DNA from: Oncomelania hupensis
Taxonomy: Eukaryota > Mollusca > Gastropoda > Littorinimorpha > Pomatiopsidae
Direction of reading: 5' to 3'
Assembly: GCA_036898135.1 (NCBI GenBank)
Contig: CM072511.1
Span: 73,990,119 to 74,054,118 of the forward strand
DNA: 64,000 nt
Part shown: positions 44,739-55,654 of the stretch, one piece after another
Layout: each line of letters opens with the position of its first letter
Position numbering within the stretch: position 1 is the first letter of the stretch
The notes under the pieces: model-generated
What the model was told of the DNA's origin: nothing
The model's input: only the letters and a program-made list of their open reading frames with translations
Databases searched by the model: none
Program-made: the position numbers and the translations under genes

Positions 44739-45016
44739 GATGAAGTTCTGCTATATTAACATTACTCATTAGGCCCTACTTCAAGTTCTTATTTTTATCT
44801 CCCTAACAACAGTAACTAAAGGTCACTCAGACAAAATCTTGGTATTTTTATATCTATAACGTTACAACAAAATCTTTCAATGTTTCATTTCAAAATTATG
44901 TTTCGAGTACCTTGCCAATAGAGGTGCTTGGAAGTTGGTCAGTCGGTGGCACTGGCAGATAATAAATAAGGGAAAGGAAGAGAAAAAAAAAAAAAGAGGA
45001 AATTTGACGATCATAC

Positions 45017-45158
45017 CAATCAATTCGTCTCTGATCTCTGTATGAAAATTTCGAACAGCTCTCCTCTCTTCTTCTGTTGGTTGTTGCAACTCATGTTCGC
45101 GTATAAGCTTCTTCAATTCTTCTACAGTCTGCATGTTCGATTCTCCTCTACCCGCCAT
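45017..45158 (-). CDS. NSMCE4A: NSMCE4-like gene, exon 1 (start)
   Basis: Exon 1 of a minus-strand gene, ATG at 45158, donor GTATGATC after 142 coding bases (phase 1). It encodes MAGRGESNMQTVEELKKLIR and later RRAVRNFHTEIRDELI. Together with exons 2 and 3 it matches the N-terminal kleisin region of Nse4/NSMCE4, a subunit of the SMC5/6 DNA-repair complex. The start Met is the first in frame, and a second Met is at residue 9. The gene spans at least 36 kb to 8373, mostly transposon-filled introns. Identification rests on pattern recognition only. Confidence 0.65.
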
Positions 45159-45290
45159 TTTATGAAGCCAAGTAACCTAAGAAAAAGGCTAAGCCTAGAG
45201 TTGGTTCCCTTGGTATGATGTGGGCGGAAGTTCATTGTGGGCTTAGGTATGAGAGGTAGAGCAACAGAAGAACACTGACAGTGCAGCAAG
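45159..45290. promoter_or_regulatory. Divergent promoter region between NSMCE4-like and CYP20A1-like genes
   Basis: Only 132 bp separate the two start codons. The interval therefore holds both 5' UTRs and probably a shared bidirectional promoter. No TATA box is obvious. There is no transposon in it, unlike the flanks. Confidence 0.55.
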
Positions 45291-45362
45291 ATGTTAGACT
45301 TTGCAATATTCGCCGTCACTCTGATTGTTCTTCTCATTATGGCGGTGATTTATTTGTATCCG
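45291..45362 (+). CDS. CYP20A1: CYP20A1-like cytochrome P450, exon 1 (start)
   Basis: ATG at 45291, 72 coding bases, donor GTGAGGAT. It encodes MLDFAIFAVTLIVLLIMAVI and then YLYP, a hydrophobic membrane anchor. The first ten residues and the YLYP end strongly resemble vertebrate CYP20A1, an 'orphan' P450 with no settled substrate. Exons 2 to 4 are at 51148, 51596 and 55509; exon phases agree throughout. The heme-binding region must lie past the window or in exons not found. P450s of this class sit in the ER membrane. Confidence 0.8.
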
Positions 45363-45712
45363 GTGAGGATCCATTTTCTTTTCAAATTGATTTATTGCTG
45401 TACAGTCTCCATAATGTGGCGCTGAGACGATGCCCTGCCTATGTTAAAGTCTGTATCAATCAGTGTATTATGTGCATGCGCCTTGTTGTCATTGCAGGAA
45501 CCAAGTGTGCATAGTGTCATATTCACTCATAATGTTATAACTTATATGAAACGCTTTGAGTTTGACAAACAAGTACCGTGTTGTTCATTTATAAATGTTT
45601 TGTTAGTTAATTGTTGTATAACATAAGATAATTTCAGTCCAGAGGCAAGGGGTGGACGGATATAGATCGAAACACTAGCAATGGTCCGCAAAAAACATCA
45701 GCTCTTCAGAAG

Positions 45713-46651
45713 GTGGCTTCAAACGCGTACAAGTACTATCAATTTTACATTCAAGCGAGAAACCAGGCGAGGAGCCATGTTAAGTTGTTTGCTGACGACA
45801 CCAAGATCTTCAACCGCAGCGACGATGCCCACACTAGAGCTACGCTCCAGGAAGATCTTGATAGGTTATATCTCATTATCTGTGGTCAAACGCCTGGCAA
45901 CTACGCTTCCACCCAGAGAAGTGCAGCATCATGAGGTTGGGCAATTCAGATGCTGAGGCTACCTACTACATGAAAGGGAAGAATGCCAGTGGTGAGGACT
46001 GCACAATCACCTTAGCAGAGAGTGAGGTAGAGAAGGACCTAGGAGTCTTTGTAGATAGGCAGCTCAACTTTAAGAACCACGTTGCCCACGCTACCGCAAA
46101 GGCCAACAGAGTTCTCGGCGTAATCCGCAGATCTTTCGACCACCTGACAGAGGACACCTTCATTCAGCTGTATAAGTCCCTGGTGAGGCCCATGCTAGAG
46201 TATGGCCATTCAGTCTGGCAGCCCAACCTTAAGTCACTCTGTGGTGAGGTTGAAGATGTGCAGAGGAGAGCAACCAAGCTTCTTGCCTCAATCAAAGACA
46301 AGCCATACCCTGAGCGACTAGCTGCCCTGAGGCTGCCTAGCCTGGAACACCGTCATAAGAGAGGGGACATGATCGATGTCTATATAAGTACATTCATGGC
46401 ATCTACGACACAGACAGGCCACAGCTGGAGCGATTCCAGGGCAGAGACACGAGGGGGCACAGCTTGAAGCTTGCAAAGGCGCGCTGCAGACTCAACGTCA
46501 GGCAGAACTTCTTCTCGCAGAGAGTTGTTTCTACCTGGAATGCCCTCCCTGACGAAGTGGTGACAGCTCCCTCAGTAAATGCCTTCAAGAACAGGCTGGA
46601 CACCCACTGGAGCGATCTGCCATCTCTCTACGATCCTCTTTGTCACCAATA
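45713..46651 (+). mobile_element. CR1-like LINE, 3' half, copy A
   Basis: Plus-strand palm-to-C-terminus: VKLFADDTKIFNRSDDA (catalytic box), then in another frame MRLGNSDAEATYYMKG, EKDLGVFVDRQLNFKNHV, SLVRPMLEYGHSVWQPNLKS and EDVQRRATKLLASI, and finally NVRQNFFSQRVVSTWNALP. These are standard for CR1-type LINEs. It is 5'-truncated with two or three frameshifts. It lies in intron 1 of the CYP20A1-like gene. Confidence 0.85.
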
Positions 46652-46781
46652 GGAAACAACTCACATAAAGACTATTTAAAATTGCCACCTTTAGTGCTTT
46701 AGCATAAACTTCAGTATATACTTACACAAGATTAAATGCCACGCATGCCACAGTTAATAATAGCAATTAACAGTAGAACCG

Positions 46782-48905
46782 ATGAACTGGCCATCCGGCC
46801 TCAAACATCGAAAACATCAAGTATCAAGTATCAAGAGGAAAAAATGTCGTGTAGCACAAAAGAGACAAGAAGAGAATGTTGCCAAGGAAGCGAAGAAAAA
46901 TCCAAAGGCTTTTTGGGCCTTTGAAAAATCCAAAACAATGACCCGAACAGGTGTATCAGATCTTAAAAAAACAGATGGCAACAAAACAACTAGTGATTTG
47001 GAGAAGGCTGAGCTGCTGAATTCATTTTTTAAGAGTGTGTTTACCAAAGAAGATTCAGGTCCTCTCCCATCACCACCCAGTCACCTGCGATCAAGTTCTG
47101 GAGAATTTTTCCATTGAGGAAGAGGATGTTCGCAAAGTATTAGCAAGCCTTCAGATCAACAAGGCATCAGGTCCAGATGGCATCAGTCCGCTCATCCTGG
47201 TAAAAGCTTCTAGTGGCAGTGCCCTCGCTAAGCCCATCTGCCACCTGTTCAGACTGTCATTGGAGGTTGGTGATATTCCAGAAGATTGGCGTCAAGCAGT
47301 TATTACACTCATCTTTAAGAAGGGAAGTAGATGTGATGCTAGTAACTATAGGCCAGTAAGTTTGACACCGATAGTATGCAAGTGCATGGAAAAAATTGTA
47401 CGTAACAAAGGATATCAACACCCTTCAGTAGTGGTCAGACGACTGGTTATTGAGGTTTCACCCGCAAAAATGCAGCGTCCTGAAACTCGGTGCAAAAAAT
47501 ACGGAGGCACGATACTTCATGAAATCAAAAGTTGCTAATGGCTTGGATTGCACTTTTCAACTGGCGGAAAATGAGTCGGAGAAAGACCTGGGTATTACCA
47601 TAGACAACAAGCTGTCATTTAAACAACACGTTCATCAGTGCACGGCCAAGGCAAACAGAACCGTAGGTATAATCCGACGCTCCTTCACCAATTTGACTGA
47701 CAAAGTACTTGTATATACACGAGCCTAGTGCGCCCTAGCCTGGAATACGGTCAATCAGTCTGGAATCCACAACTAAAACAACTTTGCTGTGAATTGGAGG
47801 ATGTTCAGAGGCGGGCCACCAAACTATTGCCCTCATTGAAAGATAAACCTTATCCAGAAAGACTCAAAAGCCTAAGCCTGCCAAGCCTTGAGCACCGTCG
47901 CTGTCGAGGTGACATGAATGATGTCTACAAATACCTTCATGGGATGTACTGTACCCAGCGGCCTGGCTTCGAACACCCCCCTGCCGACTTAGGACTGAGA
48001 GGAAAAGAAAAGAAACAGCTCGAGCACATTGTTAAGACTGCCTCCAAAATAGCTGGTTACGACTTTCCATCTGTCGCCTCCATTTTCACAACGCGAATGA
48101 AATGGAAAACGGAAAAGACAGTCTGCGATCCATCACACCCAGCCAATAGTCTCTTCGAGCTTCTGCCCTCTGGCCGTCGCTTCCGCGCTTTAAGAGCCAG
48201 AACTTCTCGATTCAGAAACAGTTTCTTCCCTGACGCTGTCCTCAGTACATCACCAAACATGGAATGATCTGTATAAACTGAAAACTCATAACCATTGCTT
48301 GATTTGTACCTTTGTGAAATAGGAGTACGAGTATGCTATGCCGTGTGTATGTGTGTGTGGGTGCGTGTGTGTGTGTGTGCGTGTGGGTGTGGTGTGTTGT
48401 GTGTGTAGATTTGGATGTGAAGCTTAACATTCTTAATAATTTTCATTTTATTTAATGCTGTTAAATTGTTTAAATGCTGTATTTTGTTTTACCTGCAGGG
48501 TGTGTTTGACTCCATAACTTTATATGACTGATGAGTGATGTATGTTACTATGTTTACCTATCCTTTAGTGCTGTATATGTTATAGGCCAATGAAGTGTAT
48601 GACTTGATGAATGACTGTGCAAGAAAGGATGTATTTCATTTCACTGTCGCCATGCCACACCAAAATCCTTGTAACGTTTTTACTTGGTAAATAAATATTC
48701 TTATCTTATCTTATCTAAAGCTCCAAAAGAACAGGTTCCGACTGAACATTCGTGGCCACTTCTTTTCAAACTGAGTTATCTCAACCTGGAACTCTCTACC
48801 ACAGAGTGTTGTTGAAGCCCCCTCGGTTAATGCTTTTAAGGGCAGGCTGGATGCACCCTGGCTTTCCCTCCCCACCCTCTATGACCCAACTTGCTACCAT
48901 TAGTA
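46782..48905 (+). mobile_element. CR1-like LINE, copy B, internally deleted and interrupted
   Basis: Linker and fingers at 46782-47400 (INKASGPDGISPLIL, VISP-type motifs, ASNYRPVSLTPIVCKCMEKI), then a deletion of the palm centre near 47405-47430. The thumb follows at 47450-47728 (FHPQKCSVLKLGAKNTEARY, EKDLGITIDNKLSFKQHV) and LVRPSLEYGQSVWNPQLKQL after 47728. The last part (RLNIRGHFFSN, STWNSLPQSVVEAPSVNAF) is at 48717-48905, past another LINE's 3' end. The FADD box has been lost. Confidence 0.8.
47990..48716 (+). mobile_element. 3' fragment of a second LINE, inserted in CR1-like copy B
   Basis: Coding text changes character at about 47990 to KKQLEHIVKTASKIAGYDFP, then HPANSLFELLPSGRRFRALR and ARTSRFRNSFFPDAV, a C-terminal style seen in several invertebrate LINEs. 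It ends in a TTCTTATCTTATCTTATC tail at 48697-48715, followed directly by the resumed CR1-like sequence. It contains a (GT)n run near 48345-48402. Confidence 0.7.
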
Positions 48906-49394
48906 TTTGGAGCCACCACGCGCAGCGCATAATAGTATTAATACTAATGGCGTAATGACAGTTGCTAAAATAACTACCAGGATCTATGTAAAGGCCATAA
49001 ATGGCCTACATCATAGAAAAGTTCAAGTTCAAGTTGTATAAGACTCAGAGCCTATTGGGTTAGTTGCAGCTTATGTGTGTTTTCTCCATTCTGTCACATG
49101 CAATGATGCATGCACTTTTAAAAATAAAATGGAGAGAGAGAGAGAGAAACAAAATTTAAATAAAACTGAATGATCTGTTCTGAATATATTGTGCTTACCG
49201 TAGTCTTTTACAAGCGCTCTCGTCAGTAAGGTCGAGATAAATAAAGTAAACATTACATGCAAGGTTCATCTTTATGCAGTGAGTCAAGTGAAGTGTGGAT
49301 ACGCCCTAACAACAATGTTTATTCACAATTTCTTCTTCAAATATTCATTGTTTTTACTCCGAAATGCCCCACCAGCAATGGCTTGCCAACCCCT

Positions 49395-50640
49395 GTTGGG
49401 GTGCAGGGGATTTCTGTATAAATAATATCCCCACTTTGTGGAAATTTAGTGCTTTAAATTACCACTGTTCCTGTCATTCTCATTTGTTCTTTCTCATTCC
49501 TAATCTGTTCTATCAATCTACTATCTTCTTCGCTAGACCAGTCACCTACTTGTTGGGTCAGCTTGGGGATACCAGGACACTTTCTACCAAATGGTTAGTA
49601 GGGCTTTCTAGGGTATTAACTATTATTATTTAGCAATTAAGGCATGTTATATGTATGTGTTGTGTTAATATTTTATAATGATGTGGCGGAAAGGGAGGCG
49701 ACTGATTCAAGCTTGGGAGAGAGGTTGTCTACCTTACATTTGTTGGTTAGACTAGCCTTGGGTGGCTCCTGCTGTGCAAAATTCTTTGAAGTGGCCATTG
49801 GTTTATGCAGGACACGGCGACACGACCGGGAACAGGATGATGCTGGACTCCAGTAACTGTTGATGGCAGTTTTTCACTGTTAAATCCGTGAATGGAGTCT
49901 GACTTGGCGTAGTCAGTGGCGATTCCAGACATACCTGTTTTGAACTGGCAAACCACAAGGACACGGTTTGATTTGAGCTGAGGTGTCTGTGGTGGAAAGG
50001 GAGGCGACTGGTTCAAGCTTGGGAGAGAGGTCTAACTTACATTTGTTGGTTAGACTAGCCTTGGGTGGCTCCTGCTGTGCAGAATCCTTCGGAGTGGCCA
50101 TTGGGTTATGCAGGACAAGGCGACACAACATTTGTTTTCCCCAGCTGACCATTCGTCTTCAGCTTTTGGTGGTGAGCAGGACTACATTGTCGGCAGGCAT
50201 TTTATGCAAGTCAGTGGCAGTGACTTTGCAGAGTGTCGTGGCACTAGTAGTCGGCACATTGGTTTACTACCAACACACTTCACCTCCTTGCAGGGCAAAT
50301 ATTTTTATGTCCCTTTTATGATGGATAAATAAAAAATAACAGCTCGGGTTGGGCCGTGTTATTAAGGTGGTTTCCGAGAGACGGGAATCAAATACTTCGC
50401 TCAGCTACAACGATGTTTATTCTTTTGTAATTGGGGATTCGATAAATTAGAATACATCCTCTGCATCCCCTGCATGAGATGCCTTTATTGTAAAGTGACC
50501 GGGTGGTGGAGTGCCTTTAGTGTTACGATTAGGGTTGTATCAGCAGATCTTTTATTGATCGGGGTTAACCCTCTTTCAACTAAGTTGTGGTCCTGGTTCA
50601 GCTCTTGCTGGACTCTATAAAAATGACTAACTAATTAATT
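49395..50640 (+). repeat. Dispersed repeat, copy 2
   Basis: Matches 1-560 in segments (ATAAATAATATCCCCACTTT; ATTTTATAATGATG; GGGGATTCGATAAATTAGAA; GTAAAGTGACC; GCAGATCTTTTAT). It is interrupted by a solo-LTR-like insertion at 49682-50409, for which copy 1 provides the empty site at about 326-331. 48906-49394 shows no gene. Confidence 0.75.
49682..50409 (+). mobile_element. Solo-LTR candidate
   Basis: Begins TGTGGCGGAAAGGGAGGCGA and ends CAGCTACA, so it has TG...CA ends, with near-matching 4-bp flanks ATGA and ACGA. It has an AATAAA signal at about 50328. Two related units of about 140 bp (49683-49825 and 49988-50128), each with GGTTAGACTAGCCTTGGGTG, lie in it. No coding content. Confidence 0.55.
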
Positions 50641-51071
50641 AACTAACGGCTTGCCAGCAATTGCGTAATGCTACGTAACCTGAAACTGGCTGCAAACAAC
50701 GGTCGCTACAGCTAGAGGCCAAGTTCAAGGTCCTTTTAGAGGAAACCGGCCTATTCGAAGGCTTTGTTTACTTGGGTCAAAAACGGGTTTACCATAAAAC
50801 AATGCTAAAGTAGGTTTTCGAAAAAAATAAAAAAATTTGGGTAAGCTTATTTTCTTGTAGGGCAACACTCACTGTGAATGTTAAAAGAATCTGTTGAAAG
50901 GGCATGGACAAAGAGGGTCCCTTTAATAAATAAATCAATAACAACCACAACAACAATTAAACCAACAGCAACAAGAGTGATGATGATGACAGTAATAATA
51001 ACAACAAAAGTGCTCATGAGGGAACTCTGCACCCGTTAAGGTACAGTACTTATTACTAGTAGTACTAAGTA

Positions 51072-51072
51072 G

Positions 51073-51130
<58 letters not shown>
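51072..51130. repeat. (ATT)n microsatellite
   Basis: Pure trinucleotide run 18 bp upstream of CYP20A1-like exon 2. 50641-51071 shows no gene. Confidence 0.95.
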
Positions 51131-51131
<1 letters not shown>

Positions 51132-51147
51132 TGAATTGTATTTTCAG

Positions 51148-51197
51148 TCATCCAGAAAAGTTACTACAATTCCAGGTTTGGACAGGACATCAGCAGA
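51148..51197 (+). CDS. CYP20A1: CYP20A1-like cytochrome P450, exon 2
   Basis: A 50-bp exon between acceptor ttttcag and donor GTAAGT. It reads from phase 0 to phase 2 and encodes SSRKVTTIPGLDRTSA, matching the proline-rich hinge after the membrane anchor in CYP20A1 (IPG followed by T-P/T-S). The joined codon with exon 3 gives Glu, then DGN. Confidence 0.78.
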
Positions 51198-51595
51198 GTA
51201 AGTTTTATTTGTCATTATTTTGTGTGTTTACTTTTTTTTTTTTTTTAAAGTGTATGTATTTATTTTTATTGTTTATTTTCCAGATTATTGCAGATGTAGA
51301 GTATGCTTTGATTTGCTTATTTGTGAATTTGATTGTCTATGTGCACATGTGCAAGTTACATAGTCATAGTGTGTGTGTGTGTGTGTGTGTGTTTTCATAT
51401 ATGGGCTTGCTTAGTGATCAAAGATGATGAGATGTGGAATAGGCTGATTTTCATTTTTTTAATGCACTAATTGTATAAACACTCCAAAAATGAATGCACC
51501 TTTTTTTTTTTTTTTTTTTTTTTTTTGCTGCTGGCTTCTTTTGTTGTTGTAAATGTAATATTAAAATTTAAACTATGTCTTCTTTCCAATTGCAG

Positions 51596-51765
51596 AGATG
51601 GAAATTTGGCTGATATCAATCGAGCTGGGAGCTTACATGAGTTTTTAGTACAGCAACACGCTGAGCTTGGTCCCATTACATCTTTCTGGATAGGAGACGA
51701 GTTTGTTGTCAGTATTGCCTCCCCATCATTGCTCAAGCAACACCTCAATGTATTTGATACTCCAG
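51596..51765 (+). CDS. CYP20A1: CYP20A1-like cytochrome P450, exon 3
   Basis: A 170-bp exon between acceptor caattgcag and donor GTATGG. It encodes DGNLADINRAGSLHEFLVQQ, HAELGPITSFWIGDEFVVSI and LKQHLNVFD. These match CYP20A1 (DGNLPDI, GSLHEFLV, YGPVVSFWFG, LKQHIN), the first beta-sheet region of the P450 fold. Starts in phase 2, ends in phase 1. Confidence 0.85.
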
Positions 51766-52072
51766 GTATGGCTTTTTTGACTCACGTGCATGCTGCATTG
51801 TGAGTCAGTGTATTCACCCACCCACCCCCCACTCCCAAACCTCCACCCCCCACCCAAATTATTTATTTTTAGATTTGCCCAAATCTGTAAGATTAAAAGG
51901 ATCCTAAATAGTCAAAAAATGATATTTATTTTATTTGGTCAGTTCGTCCGCCATCTGTTGTTCATTTGCAAAACTTTACTCTGAACCTATTTTATCACGA
52001 CCAAACTTAGTAAGATGGTATATTCAAGAGAAAAATCTAAGGGGGGAAGTGAGGGGCTATTGGAGGATGTAG

Positions 52073-53312
52073 CAGACCTGCCTACCCTTCCGTAATCTTC
52101 CGTAATTTTATGGAATTTTACCATCTATTACGGGAGCACGAAATTTTATGCAAAATTACGGAGAAAACAATTGAACAACTAAGCAATTTTTAGAGCCGTG
52201 TAAACTTGTTAAATTGTCTGCTAGGCCTAGAAGCCGACAAAGTAACTGCCCTTGCATGAGAGCAAATGTTTCGAGAGTTGTGATTGGACGTCGTGAACCA
52301 ATGAACATGCTCGAACGTTACGAGCTTAGATTGTCGCGCCAAACTTGAGTAAAATTGGCGAGTGGAGAAAGTTCTAATCGGGCTAAAGTTGCATGTTTAC
52401 ATGAGACAGACTACGAATCAGAAGTCTAAGTGTGCAGAGATTACTCAAGCGCATAAGAAGAAGAAAAAGCTGCAGTTGCAAGTATTTCGTTCGGATTACA
52501 CGCGGACTTGTCCTTGTCTTGTGGCTTCAAAACACGTGGCCCAGAATTGTAGGTGTACTGTTCTGTGTGCGATTCTGACTTCTCAGTTGGGCATGGAGGA
52601 GCAAACGTCTGTTAGCGGCTAGTCCTCAAATCTCACCATGAAGACAGCAGATATGTCAGGCCAGAAGAGCTGGACCATCTCAAATGTGCCTACTCCAGGC
52701 AGCTGGCACAATATAAGGACCAGTTAAAAAAAAAATGCAAAATTTGTACAGGGTACAGTCTTTTCAGTGTGGTCGATTTCAACTGTAATTAAATGAACCT
52801 CACAATGTGCTATTGTTATTGGTAAACATATTCACAGTTACAAGTCCTTATTTTGACAGCTGATGAAACTAAATTTTTTTTTTTTTAAAGGCAAACTTTG
52901 AATTCATTTATGTGTAGTGTCTATTCCTGTGAATTACACATCTTTATCATAAAAATGACATTTGAGTAATTCACCTGTAATGTAAATAAAACTCCTGTGG
53001 AACAGTTATCCTTCATCACAACCGGGGCAGTGATGTGCAGATTTATCTTTTGTTGCATGCCATGGTCTCTCATGATACTAATTAATCATTTTTTAAAATC
53101 TGTTTGATATTGTTTCCTTCTTTTTGCTATCCTTTTAAAAACTGGGTTTTTGTGCTTTTTAAGTAGTAAACGTGCCATGAATTTATTCATACCTTGGTTA
53201 TTCAGAAACACCGCGTTTCCTCATGTCTGTAGAATTACTGAAGGAAAATGCAAAATTACTGAAATTCACAGGGAAAACTACTGATCAGTAATGCGTAAGG
53301 TAGGCAGGTCTG
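52073..53312 (+). mobile_element. Internally deleted hAT, CAGACCTGCC family, copy 2
   Basis: Ends CAGACCTGCCTACC and GGTAGGCAGGTCTG, in inverse orientation to 40344-41657 and similar over its whole length. The transposase N-terminal region is at 52362-52622 with more damage. Flanks do not form a clear duplication. In intron 3 of the CYP20A1-like gene. 51790-52072 includes a short fragment of the dispersed repeat, inverted. Confidence 0.82.
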
Positions 53313-54256
53313 AATTTTGTAGTCCAAGGATTCCAGCATTCCCACCCCCAAAACAAACTTTAAAAAAATGAATGGAAATAAAATGAAAAGAAATTAATGA
53401 ATCCATCAAACTTACATATACACAGAAATGTAGATACATGTTGTACATGTATATGTTTCTACATAGTTTATACATAATATAAAGGAATAAATAAATGGTC
53501 TGATAATGCAATATTTCATAAGGTCTATTTTGCCTGATTCCAATGATAATAAATCCATTTCTGAATTGTTATTAGAAGCAGAAATATTAGCAAATTAAAA
53601 TTGTATGCATCACTGACCAAAGTTTCCATTTGAAATTGCACATTTAGCTAACTTTGACATCATACTGGACACAAGGTTGCTATTTCTTAGGTCGGAAATA
53701 AATCGGACACTATATTTGTAATAAGAGGAGTAAAACAAAACACACAATGGATGTTTGTGTGACATTGGTTCTGCGTTGCACATTACCCTCGCTTTGAAAA
53801 AGCCCCTAGGCTATAGATAATTTTTTTTTTTAAATTCGTATCCATCAAATTAATAGCCGCTCAGGCAAAATATTGGCATTTTTATGTTCAGTATTTAACG
53901 TTCTGACATGTGACAACTGAATCTTTTTGGATGTTTCATTTCAAAATTCAATTTGGAATACTATCAGTATTCAGTTGCTTGTTACAAAAAAACAAAGGTA
54001 CTAGCAGGGGGGAAATTGCTTTTTTGCTCTTAAACTTAAAACTGCATTTGTGATTTACATTAAAAAAAAGGGCACAAAAACAAACTAAAAGAAGTTTGTT
54101 TATGTATTTATTTTTATTCACCTCCGTCACTGTGAACTACTAAGTTTTTCTCTGCTTATGCGAACTGCTGTGCACTGGGACTGAGGTGCTTACATCTTCA
54201 GTGTAGCCATGAACTGGATGGAGACAGGCAGGTTGTTCAATCCAGAGGAGCTACTA

Positions 54257-54640
54257 CTAAGTACTAGGCAATGTCTTGCTCAAAGACAAAATTGCTCCGC
54301 CGCCGTGGAATGATGTAGGTGTCGTGCATGGTATCCACGTAGATGTCAGCTCGGTGATAATGAAGCCATGATCAATGCAGCCAAAGGCTTCCTTGATGTT
54401 GAAGATCTCGGTGTATAGCTTCGATGAAGTGTGGAGAAAATCAGCAATGTTACATTGGAGACAGAAGACATGCTCTTGGACATTTCTAGGCATGTTCCAG
54501 TGCTGGGATAGTCTCTCTGTCTCAATGATCCAACTCATCTGGTTGAGGATGAGCTTCATAAAAAGCTTGTATGATGTGAGGAGGAGGGAGATGGGCTACC
54601 ATACATCCACAAAAGCGAGTCCTTTTCTGCCATTTGGGGC
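54257..54640 (-). mobile_element. Degenerate LINE reverse transcriptase fragment
   Basis: A 100-codon minus frame reads MKLILNQMSWIIETERL and later LYTEIFNIKEAFGCIDHGFI, resembling the fingers-to-palm region (F-I-D-F-K-K-A-F-D-x-I-D). The catalytic Asp appears changed. 53313-54256 shows no gene. Confidence 0.45.
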
Positions 54641-54709
54641 TGTCTGTGTGCACAGGGCTTTCCTATTAGACGCGCTATTTATAGTAGCCACTGGTTAACT
54701 TGACTCGTG

Positions 54710-55440
54710 TATAGCAATGTAAATCTTATGTACTCACCCAAAAATTTAAAAAAAAATCCCAGATTTTTGCAAATTTGGATTAGATTAGTCCTAAATAGTC
54801 CAAAACTGATATTCACCACACACACAAATGTGTCAGTCCGTCCGCTGTCCATCCATCTATGCAAAGTATATTTAATATATCATAACAAAATTTGGTAGGC
54901 TGGTGTGTATCTATAAGACTTCGAAAATGATCAGTGAATTAATGACTTCAAGCTCAACAGGGTGTTTTCTCCGCTGAGGTCACAGGGTCAACAAATGTGT
55001 CAAAAAATGCCAATTTTTCCACAAAATTAAACTTTTTTGCTGTTAATATTGAATATGATTCTTTTGTGAATGATAGATATCAATGAGAAATGCATCGTGT
55101 GCAAATTTGGTTGACCTCTCTCCAAATTGGTCATCGTACAATTGCTGTATATTTAACTCATAGTATGCTACAACATTGGGTTATTATACATGATGAGCAT
55201 GAGAGGTCACATGAAGGTCAAGTTGAATGCCAAGGTCAAAATCTCTGAAGGTCAAGGTCATCTTGGTTTTTTTAATGTTCGTAATGCAACTTTTTTTGTA
55301 GTTTATTTGATGAAATATTAGTTCAAGTCAAGAGCGTAGTAAGATTTAAGTCAGCATTGCTTTGCATTTTAATGCCACTGTTTCATTTTGTTTTTTCTGG
55401 GCGCTCATTTTCATGTTAAATATTGCATGTTCGCTAAAGA
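54710..55440 (-). repeat. Dispersed GACCTTGACC repeat, inverted copy
   Basis: Reads on the minus strand; includes AAGGTCAAGTTGAATGCCAAGG-type words, TTGTTGACCCTGTGACC, and at the other end GGCATTAAAATGCAAAG and AACATGAAAATGAGCGCCCA. Confidence 0.75.
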
Positions 55441-55508
55441 TCGTGTGAGTCAAATGGGCCTAGATAATATACTTTTCTATGCTAGGCTATTTTCTATTTC
55501 TCCCGCAG

Positions 55509-55654
55509 GTGACCTGTACCGTATCATGGTGCCAGTGTTTGGTGTCAACAGCATTATCTACCAGTCCGGAGCTGAAGGACGAGCATGCCGTCAGCTGTAC
55601 GACAAAAGCCTACACCATGAACACCTCCACCTCTACTCTCATCAGATACAGAAG
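55509..55654 (+). CDS. CYP20A1: CYP20A1-like cytochrome P450, exon 4
   Basis: A 146-bp exon between acceptor tcccgcag and donor GTGATAAT. It reads in phase with exon 3 and encodes GDLYRIMVPVFGVNSIIYQS and GAEGRACRQLYDKSLHHEHL, equivalent to the helix B to C region of CYP20A1 (DPFETMLKSLLRYQSG). Ends in phase 0. The next exon was not found in the window. Confidence 0.72.

Noticed and set aside
52073..53312. Target duplication for hAT copy 2 of the CAGACCTGCC family
   Set aside because: Left ATGTAG and right AATTTT do not match; a TTGTAG three bases further in is not adjacent.
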